DNA of 7,290 nt from Chloroflexota bacterium (lineage in GTDB: Bacteria; Chloroflexota; Dehalococcoidia; SM23-28-2; HRBIN24), in contig JAUQPQ010000076.1 of assembly GCA_030550295.1 (NCBI GenBank), positions 1-7,290 on the forward strand. The letters are read 5' to 3'. Shown piece after piece: positions 1 to 4,884 of this stretch. The notes below the pieces were generated by a model. That model was given only the letters and a program-made list of their open reading frames with translations. It had not been told where the DNA came from and made no database searches. Position 1 is the stretch's first letter; each line of letters opens with the position of its first letter. The position numbers and the translations under genes were made by a program.

Positions 1-2
1 TT

Positions 3-116
3 TTGGCCTACTTCCCACCCCAGCGTAACTTCCCCAGCTCTTATCACTGGGAACGCATATACGTTTACGCTACAGGGGTGAAGCCTATAGGGATGGGTAA
101 GGCCCCAGGCCTTTAG
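3..116 (+). CDS. C-terminal tail of an unidentified protein (partial)
   Basis: One + strand frame is open from the window edge to a TAG at 114-116 and gives about 37 residues ending in WERIYVYATGVKPIGMGKAP-GL. The mix of aromatic, glycine and charged residues reads like real protein, more so than the other frames here. The stop codon overlaps the stop of the convergent pseudouridine synthase gene (TAA on the - strand at 113-115), a compact end-to-end arrangement. I do not recognise the family, and nothing is visible of its N-terminal part. A - strand frame is also open over part of this stretch, so this call rests on protein-like composition alone. Confidence 0.4.
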   Translation: MAYFPPQRNFPSSYHWERIYVYATGVKPIGMGKAPGL

Positions 117-1018
117 GGGCTGGCCCCATTCCTGATAGCGGTTAGGACGGCCTCCAAGTCTGGGGGCAAAGACGAGGTGAATTCCTCCCACCTCCCGTTG
201 GGCAGGAAGACCCCTAAACGGTGAGCATGGAGGAAAGGCCTATCTAAAAGGTGGGAAGGACGACCGTAGAGGGCATCGCCCACAATGGGGTGGCCAAGAT
301 AGGCCAGATGGACGCGCACCTGATGGGTTCGCCCAGTTATGGGCTCTACTTCCAGGAGGGCACACCTCCCTAGTGCCTCTCGCAAGCTGTAACGGGTCTC
401 TGCCGGCCGGCCCCCTTCTACCACCGCCATACGCTTACGCTCTTTAGGGTGACGCCCAATGGGGGCGTTAATGATCCCTTGAGGCGGTGTTGGCAGGCCA
501 TGGGCCAAGGCCAGGTACAGCTTGTAGACACGGCGGGCCTTTAGTTCCTCCACCAGGTGGCGGTGGGCCCTGAGATTCTTGGCCACAAGCAGAAGGCCTG
601 AGGTCCCCTTATCTAGGCGGTGGACGATGCCGGGCCGTATCTCCTCCCCTACCTGCTTCAGTTGGGGGCGGAGGGCCAGGAGGGCATTCACTAGTGTGCC
701 TCTAGGGTGGCCCGGCCCAGGATGGACAGGGATATGGGCTGGCTTGTCTATCACAAGTACGTCCTCGTCCTCATAGACAATCGATAGGGGCATGGGCTCC
801 GGCTCAAGCCTAGGGACTTCGGGGGGCGGTATGACTACTACTATACGTTGGCCGGGGCGGACTAACCTGCCAGGTTTAGTCACAACCCCGTTCACTGTCA
901 CCATCCCCGTTTCGATGAGGCGCTGGGCCTGACTGCGCGATAGCCCCTCTACCTGGTGAGAAAGGAAGACGTCTAACCGCTCCCCGCCCTCGGCAACCTC
1001 AATCTCGATCCGCTTCAT
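113..1018 (-). CDS. rluD: RluA/RluD-family 23S rRNA pseudouridine synthase
   Basis: This cytoplasmic enzyme isomerises uridines in structured RNA; RluD-type members act on 23S rRNA helix 69. It has 301 residues, normal for the S4-plus-catalytic form. Residues 1-60 form an S4 RNA-binding domain (GERLDVFLS, then SRSQAQRLIETGMVTVNG). The catalytic domain follows, with VLVIDKPAHIPVHP (87-100), the signature GIVHRLDKGTSGLLLVAK (130-147) containing the catalytic Asp136, and the conserved GRTHQVRVHLAYLGHPIVGD (229-248). The ATG start lies inside the end of lspA (20-bp overlap), so the two are translationally coupled; lspA followed by an rluD-type gene is a common bacterial order. The exact target uridines cannot be read from sequence, and RluA/RluC-type specificity remains possible. 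Confidence 0.93.
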   Translation of the reverse strand: MKRIEIEVAEGGERLDVFLSHQVEGLSRSQAQRLIETGMVTVNGVVTKPGRLVRPGQRIVVVIPPPEVPRLEPEPMPLSIVYEDEDVLVIDKPAHIPVHPGPGHPRGTLVNALLALRPQLKQVGEEIRPGIVHRLDKGTSGLLLVAKNLRAHRHLVEELKARRVYKLYLALAHGLPTPPQGIINAPIGRHPKERKRMAVVEGGRPAETRYSLREALGRCALLEVEPITGRTHQVRVHLAYLGHPIVGDALYGRPSHLLDRPFLHAHRLGVFLPNGRWEEFTSSLPPDLEAVLTAIRNGASP

Positions 1019-1487
1019 GGACTGGCTGGGTGTCCTCCTTGGGCCTCCTGCCTAAGAGGGCTGTCCCGATCAGTACCGTGAGGGCCAGGACAATGGACAT
1101 ATCCGCCACATTAAAGGAGGGATAATGGGGAAACGAAAGGAAATCGACCACTTCGCCCAGGCGCACCCTGTCTACCAGGTTGCCTATGGCCCCTCCTATC
1201 ATCATCCCCAAGGCCACCGACTCTATAAGCCCTCCCCTCTGCCGCCAAAAATAGAAAAGGATGGCCCCTATCCCTATAAGGGAAGTCAAAGCCAAGAAGG
1301 CGGTTTGGTCTTGCAAGATGCCGAAGGCTGCCCCCGTGTTGGTGACGTAGTGCAAGCGTAAGGGCCAGCGAGGCCCTGGGAAATACTGGCCTACCTCCAT
1401 GAGGGAGCGTACCGCCTCTTTGGAGGCCTGGTCCAGGGCCACCACTGCCGCTCCTGCCCCAAGGAATGCCCAAAGCTGCCTCGCCAT
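999..1487 (-). CDS. lspA: Lipoprotein signal peptidase (signal peptidase II)
   Basis: This membrane aspartyl protease removes signal peptides from prolipoproteins after lipid is attached to the lipobox Cys. It has 162 residues, typical for the family. Four hydrophobic segments are visible, at about 5-20, 60-82, 88-104 and 128-145. All family motifs are present: Asp19 in ALDQASK, TNTGAAFGI (49-57), GGAIGNLVDRVRLGEVVDFL (98-117) with Asn103/Asp106/Arg107 and the first catalytic Asp115, and FNVADMSI with the second catalytic Asp129. The N-terminus lacks room for a signal sequence, as expected. The ATG is preceded by a weak GGTGGG. The 3' end overlaps the rluD start. The gene diverges from the sulfite-oxidase-like gene, so the 1488-1592 region probably contains promoters facing both ways; I found no convincing one for lspA. 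Confidence 0.96.
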   Translation of the reverse strand: MARQLWAFLGAGAAVVALDQASKEAVRSLMEVGQYFPGPRWPLRLHYVTNTGAAFGILQDQTAFLALTSLIGIGAILFYFWRQRGGLIESVALGMMIGGAIGNLVDRVRLGEVVDFLSFPHYPSFNVADMSIVLALTVLIGTALLGRRPKEDTQPVHEADRD

Positions 1488-1512
1488 AGCCCACCATCGA
1501 TGATAAGCCGCC

Positions 1513-1542
1513 TTGGAACATCCCTCTAGGGTGTGCTATCCT
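1513..1542 (+). promoter_or_regulatory. Candidate sigma-70-type promoter for the sulfite-oxidase-like gene
   Basis: TTGGAA (1513-1518, 4/6 to the -35 consensus) and TATCCT (1537-1542, 4/6 to the -10 consensus) are 18 bp apart. The -10 is preceded by TGC, which makes it an extended -10 and partly offsets the weak hexamers. Transcription would begin near 1549, upstream of the 16-bp dyad and the start codon. The spacer contains a small CCCT-CT-AGGG dyad (1522-1531). This is a consensus match only, and the assignment is tentative. Confidence 0.35.
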
Positions 1543-1561
1543 GAAGAATCAGAGTTTGAGC

Positions 1562-1577
1562 AGGAGAAACTTCTCCT
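1562..1577. promoter_or_regulatory. 16-bp dyad in the leader of the sulfite-oxidase-like gene
   Basis: AGGAGAA and TTCTCCT are perfect 7-bp inverted arms separated by AC. The dyad lies just downstream of the candidate transcription start and 15 bp before the preferred ATG. It could be a repressor operator. In RNA it would form a short hairpin that hides an AGGAG sequence. That AGGAG is too far from the start (27 nt before the ATG) to be its main ribosome binding site, so the operator reading is favoured. No regulator can be named. Confidence 0.4.
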
Positions 1578-1592
1578 AAAACGGTGAGGGGT

Positions 1593-2174
1593 ATGGAGAG
1601 AGAGGGGCGCGGAGGACAAAAAGACCGGTTGCCCCCCGGCCAAAGGTTGGTGGTGGGCTGGCCCGTGATGACCTACGGGGGCACACCCGTAATCCCCTTA
1701 GAGCGGTGGCGCCTTCGCCTATTTGGGGCGGTGGAGAGGGAGGTGGAGCTCAGTTGGGAAGAGTTCATGGCCCTCCCCAAGACTAAACTCGTATGCGATA
1801 TCCATTGCGTCACCGGCTGGAGCCGAGTGGGGGACGAGTGGGAGGGAGTGAGGGCAAAAGACGTGGTGGCCTTGTGTCGGCCGCTGCCGGAAGCTAAGGC
1901 CGTTATGGCCCACTGTTATGGCGGCTACACCACCAATATCCTTCTGGAAGACCTTTTGCTTCCAGACGTCCTTCTGGCCTACAGGCACAACGGGAAAGAC
2001 CTTTCGCCCGAGCACGGGTGGCCCGTCCGGCTAGTGGTTCCTCACTTATATTTCTGGAAGAGCGCCAAGTGGGTACGCGCCTTAGAGTTTATGACCAAGG
2101 ACCGACCCGGCTTTTGGGAGATGTACGGCTATCACATGCGGGGCGACCCTTGGCGCGAGGAGAGGTACGCCTAA
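1593..2174 (+). CDS. Sulfite-oxidase-like molybdopterin-binding oxidoreductase, cytoplasmic
   Basis: This is a member of the sulfite oxidase fold family (oxidoreductase molybdopterin-binding domain), close to the small bacterial YuiH-type proteins. The ATG at 1593 gives 193 residues, the usual size for a one-domain member. The family N-terminal PPGQ (14-17) is followed by WRLRLFG and LSWEEFMALP. The CDIHCVTGWS block carries Cys72, the expected molybdenum ligand; a second Cys68 sits four residues before it. Later come GGYTTNI (cofactor pocket) and HGWPVRLVVPHLYFWKSAKW (141-160). There is no twin-arginine or Sec signal and no haem domain, so the protein should be cytosolic with an unknown partner and substrate. 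An in-frame GTG at 1584 is possible, but ATG 1593 is preferred because GGTGAGGGG lies just before it. It could be called a sulfite, sulfoxide or other oxyanion enzyme; the substrate is not deducible. Confidence 0.88.
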   Translation: MEREGRGGQKDRLPPGQRLVVGWPVMTYGGTPVIPLERWRLRLFGAVEREVELSWEEFMALPKTKLVCDIHCVTGWSRVGDEWEGVRAKDVVALCRPLPEAKAVMAHCYGGYTTNILLEDLLLPDVLLAYRHNGKDLSPEHGWPVRLVVPHLYFWKSAKWVRALEFMTKDRPGFWEMYGYHMRGDPWREERYA

Positions 2175-2226
2175 CTGAGCCCTAACTGCCTGCAAAGCAC
2201 CGGAGGGGCATCTGGCGCTGGGAGGC

Positions 2227-2243
2227 GGGTTAGGGCCTCTTGT
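2227..2243. repeat. Copy 1 of a 17-bp dispersed repeat
   Basis: GGGTTAGGGCCTCTTGT matches 3459-3475 at 16 of 17 positions. Its GTTAGGGC (2229-2236) is also inverted nearby as GCCCTAAC (2179-2186), just after the molybdo-protein stop, giving a perfect 8-bp inverted repeat with a 42-nt loop. The region 2175-2281 otherwise shows no gene. Confidence 0.4.
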
Positions 2244-2281
2244 GAGTAAGGGGAGGCCTACCTGGAAGTAATCATGCGGCC

Positions 2282-2311
2282 TTGATAGGTAATGGGGTGG
2301 GGCCCTAAAAT
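2282..2311 (+). promoter_or_regulatory. Promoter of the tRNA-Gln gene
   Basis: TTGATA (2282-2287, 5/6 to TTGACA) and TAAAAT (2306-2311, 5/6 to TATAAT) are separated by 18 bp. They place the transcription start near 2318, about 7 nt before the mature tRNA 5' end. The AT-rich -10 stands out from its GC-rich surroundings. This is the best consensus promoter in the window and explains independent expression of the isolated tRNA. Confidence 0.65.
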
Positions 2312-2324
2312 TACTTAATGGCGC

Positions 2325-2399
2325 TGCGGGGTGGTGTAACGGTAGCACGCCTGGCTCTGGACCAGGAGGGTCTAGGTTCGAATCCTAGCCCCGCAGCCA
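2325..2399 (+). tRNA. tRNA-Gln (anticodon CTG)
   Basis: A complete 75-nt cloverleaf can be drawn. The acceptor stem is TGCGGGG with CCCCGCA, the discriminator is G2396, and CCA is encoded (2397-2399). The D-arm region is TGGTGTAACGGTAGCAC. The anticodon stem CCTGG/CCAGG encloses the loop CTCTGGA, which places CTG at positions 34-36 and so reads CAG (Gln). The short variable loop is AGGGT. The T-arm is CTAGG, TTCGAAT, CCTAG. A first base T pairing with A is usual for tRNA-Gln. The gene stands alone between the molybdo-protein gene and the decayed locus, with its own promoter and a T-run directly after the CCA. Confidence 0.95.
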
Positions 2400-2401
2400 A
2401 A

Positions 2402-2408
2402 TTTTTTT
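2402..2408 (+). terminator. T-run that may end tRNA-Gln transcription
   Basis: Seven T residues start 3 nt after the encoded CCA. No separate hairpin lies before them; only the tRNA T-arm and acceptor stem could act as the upstream structure. This suits release just behind a tRNA, but it is not a standard stem-loop terminator. Confidence 0.35.
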
Positions 2409-2417
2409 AAAAACCCT

Positions 2418-2540
2418 CTACCTCTCCTCTGCCATCAGGCCTATCAGCTGGGCCAAGGCCAAGAAGGCAGGCTGGGAGGCCTCCTCCTGTAGCTTTTGGC
2501 AGAAAGGCTTGAGCCAAGGGGCAAGGTGTTGCTGAGGCCC
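2418..2540 (-). pseudogene. Remnant: C-terminus of a TorD-family molybdoenzyme chaperone
   Basis: TorD-type proteins bind the Tat signal and apo-form of DMSO-reductase-family enzymes and hold them until cofactor is inserted. The - strand frame ending in TAG at 2418-2420 reads HLAPWLKPFCQKLQEEA, then SQPAFLALAQLIGLMAEER. This matches the family ending, in which a HLxPWxxxF segment is followed by an acidic helix and an A-rich ALAxL helix. Only about 40 residues of an expected roughly 200 remain, and the frame runs into TGA at 2541-2543 with no start codon. Further upstream I find at most a doubtful scrap (LGHLPLGA at about 2560-2582). Its position behind a molybdoenzyme remnant on the same strand supports the identification. 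It is too short for certainty about the exact subfamily. Confidence 0.6.
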
Positions 2541-2597
2541 TCATGGGCAGCTACGCTAGGCCCCCAATGGGAGGTGTCCCAGCTGGGTAGGGGCAGC

Positions 2598-2927
2598 CTA
2601 TACCCACGGCGTTCTGAGTTGGGAGATGAGGGCCTTGGCCATCAGCTCAAAGGCCTCGTCCCATCTAAGGGATACGAATTCGTCTTTGCCCCGCCGGAAG
2701 TACTCGCCTGGGGGGCCCCTGTCTGCAGATCGCGCGGAAAGCCTGCCTCTACCCACGCCTTCAAGCCCTTGCGGACGAAAGCCCCCTTCGCCCTGCGTTT
2801 CGAAATAGAGCCGGCGTATGTAAGAGGTGCCGCTTATGCATGTATGGGGATCCCAGCGGGCGGAGGTGGTGTTGCCGTAGATGTCCTTCGCCTCCCCATA
2901 TCCGAGCCGGGGCTTACATAGACCCCA
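2598..2927 (-). pseudogene. Remnant: N-terminal part of a DMSO-reductase-family molybdopterin oxidoreductase
   Basis: The intact family (NarG/NxrA/DMSO-reductase-like catalytic subunits, about 800-1200 residues) binds molybdopterin guanine dinucleotide for respiratory oxyanion chemistry. Here a - strand frame open from 2927 to a TAG at 2598-2600 gives 109 codons and no plausible start. It contains YGNTTSARWDPHTC, then YIRRLYFETQGEGGFRP, then EYFRRGKDEFVSLRWDEAFE with LMAKALI. The last piece corresponds to the family's conserved F-V-x-x-S-W-D-E-A-x-x-x-I-A region. Between them the frame is wrong: the neighbouring frame gives KGLKAWVEAGFPRDLQTGAP, so there is a frameshift near 2758-2766 and a compensating one near 2704-2716, at a run of six C on the coding strand. 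Everything C-terminal is absent. It sits 56 bp behind the rrf2 stop. The NarG-like assignment is inference; membership of the broad family is fairly secure. Confidence 0.6.
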
Positions 2928-2983
2928 CTACAGGTGTCATTAGGCGAAGGTGCCCCCTTTTACTGGCGCTTTCGGCCGCTACA

Positions 2984-3424
2984 TCATTCCCTGGGGGTTA
3001 GCTGGGCCAAGACCGCTCCCACAGTGATACCCTTAAAGGCCCTCTCCACCTGCCCCTGGAGCCCAAGCATGACGCTCTTGAGAGGGCAACGGTTGGCCAA
3101 AGGGCAGTTGGCGCAAGAGGGTAAGTCCAGGGAAGGGCTATTACGCATCCAGCCCTCGCTTACGGCCAAGGCCACGTCCCATAGGGTCATCTCGTGGGCA
3201 TCTCTGCCTAGGGAGTATCCTCCTTTGCGCCCTCGGCGGCCCTTTACCAGACCAGCGTGGGCTAACCGCTGCAGCAGCTTGGCCATGTAAGGTGCCGGCA
3301 CCCCAAGGGCGTCAGCTACCTCTATTGCGGTGAGGGGTTGTGGGGCCTGCGCGATCTCTAGCAAGGCATGAAAGGCATAGTTGGTGCCATGTCCTAAGCC
3401 AAGAGCAACTGATGTTCGGGACAT
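2984..3424 (-). CDS. Rrf2-family transcriptional regulator with clustered cysteines
   Basis: Rrf2 proteins are dimeric winged-helix DNA-binding regulators, and many carry an Fe-S cluster that senses NO, iron-sulfur status or redox. The 146 residues are normal length. The helix-turn-helix covers about 32-60 (LTAIEVADALGVPAPYMAKL, then LQRLAHAGLV), followed by the characteristic wing GRRGRKGGYSLGR (62-74). The effector region has Cys104, Cys107 and Cys113 (C-x2-C-x5-C). This differs from the IscR and NsrR spacing of C-x5-C-x5..7-C, so cluster type and signal are uncertain. No good ribosome binding site precedes the ATG; only GGGCTTGAA is present. The gene is followed on the same strand by the molybdoenzyme remnants, so it may once have controlled that locus. 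The 3425-3539 leader has a set of dyads that could be its own operators. Confidence 0.88.
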   Translation of the reverse strand: MSRTSVALGLGHGTNYAFHALLEIAQAPQPLTAIEVADALGVPAPYMAKLLQRLAHAGLVKGRRGRKGGYSLGRDAHEMTLWDVALAVSEGWMRNSPSLDLPSCANCPLANRCPLKSVMLGLQGQVERAFKGITVGAVLAQLTPRE

Positions 3425-3444
3425 TTCAAGCCCAAATTTCTAGC

Positions 3445-3524
3445 CCCTTCCAAAGGGAGGGTTAGGGCCTTTTGTCCCTTTGTCTGGGGCCGAAAGGCCC
3501 TTCCTCGTGTGGGGCAAAAGTCCT
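3445..3524. promoter_or_regulatory. Array of four phased dyads upstream of rrf2
   Basis: Four inverted repeats lie in 80 bp between the MFS stop and the rrf2 start: CCCTT-CCA-AAGGG (3445-3457), GGGCC-TTTT-GTCCC (3465-3478), GGGCC-GAAA-GGCCC (3487-3500) and GGGGC-AAAA-GTCCT (3511-3524). Centres are about 20.5, 22 and 24 bp apart, near two helical turns. The last three share a 5-4-5 layout with an A/T-rich or GAAA centre. The layout resembles the GGGAC-N4-GTCCC core of mycobacterial DosR boxes, though no link to DosR is implied. Cooperative operators for Rrf2 itself or for a response regulator are the simplest reading. Confidence 0.4.
3459..3475. repeat. Copy 2 of a 17-bp dispersed repeat
   Basis: GGGTTAGGGCCTTTTGT matches 2227-2243 with one difference and overlaps the second dyad of the array before rrf2. 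The two copies bracket the tRNA, the molybdoenzyme scar and rrf2. It may be a shared regulatory site or chance in a sequence rich in GGGCC words. Confidence 0.4.
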
Positions 3525-3539
3525 ACGCCCCAAATGAGA

Positions 3540-4835
3540 TCACTGCTGGGATGAAGGGTCGTGGTAGGTGTGGCGCTGGGCCATGGAAGGGGCAGGGAGA
3601 TGAACGGGGTAGGGACGGCGGATAAGCCCTAGCAAAACCCCTATGCTACACAGAAGGCCAAAAATAGCCACCGCCGTAGAGATGCTGGTGGCATTGGCAA
3701 CGACGCCCAGCAGAGCACTGCCAATGGGCGTGCTACCTGCAAAGAGCAAGAACCAGACGCTCAACACCCTCCCCCTTAGGTGGTCAGGCGAAAGGATCTG
3801 GAGGCGGGCATTGCCTGTAGCAGTGAAGGTGACACCAGCCATCCCCAGAAGGGCCAAGATGGCCATAGAAAGGGGGTAGAAAGGTGACAGGCCCAGCCCC
3901 ACCAAGAGGAGACTGAAGGCCCCCGCCCCCACTAAAAGACGTGCCTCGCTGGCCTGCCGTCCATAGGCCAATATAAGGGCCCCTATTATTGACCCCGCAC
4001 CGATGGCCGAGCTCATGAGCCCATAGGCTGCCGACCCCACATGAAGAGACTGGCGGGCCAGCAAGGGCAAGGCCACCGTGAAGTTATAGCCGAAGGTCCC
4101 TATGAAGGCCATCATGAGAACGGGCTGTAATATGGGAGGGGAGGAGATCACATACCTTAGGCCCTCCTTCAGCTCCCGCCAGAGGGGGCCAGCAGAGGCG
4201 CGAGGTGCCCCTTGCATCTCCTCAGTCCTTAGCGATGCTAAAGCCAACACCGAAGGGAGCATGAAGGCTGCCTGCAACAGGAACGTCTCGCCTATTCCTA
4301 CGGCCGCAATGACGATTCCAGCCACTGCCGGACCTATCATCCGCGACCCATTAAAGGCCAGCGAATGCAGCCCCACCGCGTTGGGCACCAGCTCCACCCT
4401 CACCAGCTCCGAAATAAACGTCTGGCGGGCAGGCTGCGCAAAGGCGTTTATAGTCCCTAAGGCAGCTACCAAAAGGAAGAGGTGCCATAGCCTTATGGTA
4501 CCCGTAACTACAAGCATCCCCACCGTGAGGGCCTGGATCATGCCCGCCATCTCCATAGCCATAAGGAAACGCCTCTTATCTACGCGGTCGATCACCACCC
4601 CGGCTACCAAGGCCAGAAGGAGGATGGGCAGAAACTGGGCCATTACCACCATCCCTACCAGTAAGGCCGAGTCGGTAAGATCCGTCACTAGCCATCCGTT
4701 GGCGGCAGTTTGCATCCAGCGACCGGTCATGGAGAGGGCCTGGCCCAGCCAATAGACGCGGAAGTTGCGCACCTGCAGAGACAAAAAGGCCCCCCGCCAC
4801 GAAGCAAACCAACCCCGTTGTGGCCTCGATGCCAT
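3540..4835 (-). CDS. Major facilitator superfamily exporter (EntS/MFS_3-like)
   Basis: This is an inner-membrane secondary transporter, probably a proton-driven exporter of a small molecule. The ATG at 4833-4835 gives 431 residues with about 12 hydrophobic segments. Family features are the opening VRNFRVYWLGQALSMTGRWM, QTAANGWLVTDLTDS, the loop 2-3 signature DRVDKRR (83-89), and in the second half NARLQILSPDHLRGRVLSVW followed by G-STPIGSALLG. These are typical of the EntS-type branch, which includes siderophore and drug exporters. The start is uncertain: in-frame ATG 4848-4850 and TTG 4866-4868 are open further upstream. I prefer 4833-4835 because it gives the normal short cytoplasmic lead, but a GC-rich hairpin lies just before it. 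The gene follows the fur/perR-like gene on the same strand (49-bp gap), suggesting metal- or peroxide-linked expression. The substrate is unknown. Confidence 0.9.
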   Translation of the reverse strand: MASRPQRGWFASWRGAFLSLQVRNFRVYWLGQALSMTGRWMQTAANGWLVTDLTDSALLVGMVVMAQFLPILLLALVAGVVIDRVDKRRFLMAMEMAGMIQALTVGMLVVTGTIRLWHLFLLVAALGTINAFAQPARQTFISELVRVELVPNAVGLHSLAFNGSRMIGPAVAGIVIAAVGIGETFLLQAAFMLPSVLALASLRTEEMQGAPRASAGPLWRELKEGLRYVISSPPILQPVLMMAFIGTFGYNFTVALPLLARQSLHVGSAAYGLMSSAIGAGSIIGALILAYGRQASEARLLVGAGAFSLLLVGLGLSPFYPLSMAILALLGMAGVTFTATGNARLQILSPDHLRGRVLSVWFLLFAGSTPIGSALLGVVANATSISTAVAIFGLLCSIGVLLGLIRRPYPVHLPAPSMAQRHTYHDPSSQQ

Positions 4836-4839
4836 CTCA

Positions 4840-4865
4840 GGGCCCCCCATCAGTATAGGGGGCCC
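4840..4865 (-). promoter_or_regulatory. GC-rich RNA hairpin between the fur-like and MFS genes
   Basis: GGGCCCCC (4840-4847) and GGGGGCCC (4858-4865) are perfect 8-bp arms around a 10-nt loop. In the - strand transcript the stem ends 4 nt before the preferred MFS ATG (4833-4835), and the alternative ATG (4848-4850) lies in the loop. No T-run follows, so it is not an ordinary terminator. It could limit MFS translation, slow transcription or protect mRNA ends. Confidence 0.5.
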
Positions 4866-4884
4866 CAATGTTAGCCGTCAGGTC

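Noticed and set aside
101..127. GC-rich inverted repeats (GCCCC/GGGGC, GGCC/GGCC) at the convergent gene ends as a bidirectional terminator
   Set aside because: Stems are short and mutually exclusive, and neither side has a T-run.
2496..2921. A 141-codon + strand open frame
   Set aside because: Its product has no family-like pattern, and the opposite strand carries recognisable molybdoenzyme and TorD fragments. It is a by-product of the decayed genes.
2934..3290. A 118-codon + strand open frame
   Set aside because: It is antisense to the well-supported Rrf2 gene and has no protein-like motifs.
3487..3500. GGGCC-GAAA-GGCCC as a terminator of the MFS transcript
   Set aside because: The stem is only 5 bp and no T-run follows on the - strand; it fits better as a member of the dyad array.
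4102..4755. A 217-codon + strand open frame
   Set aside because: It lies antisense within the MFS gene. The serine-, threonine- and arginine-rich product is what a shadow of membrane-protein codons gives.
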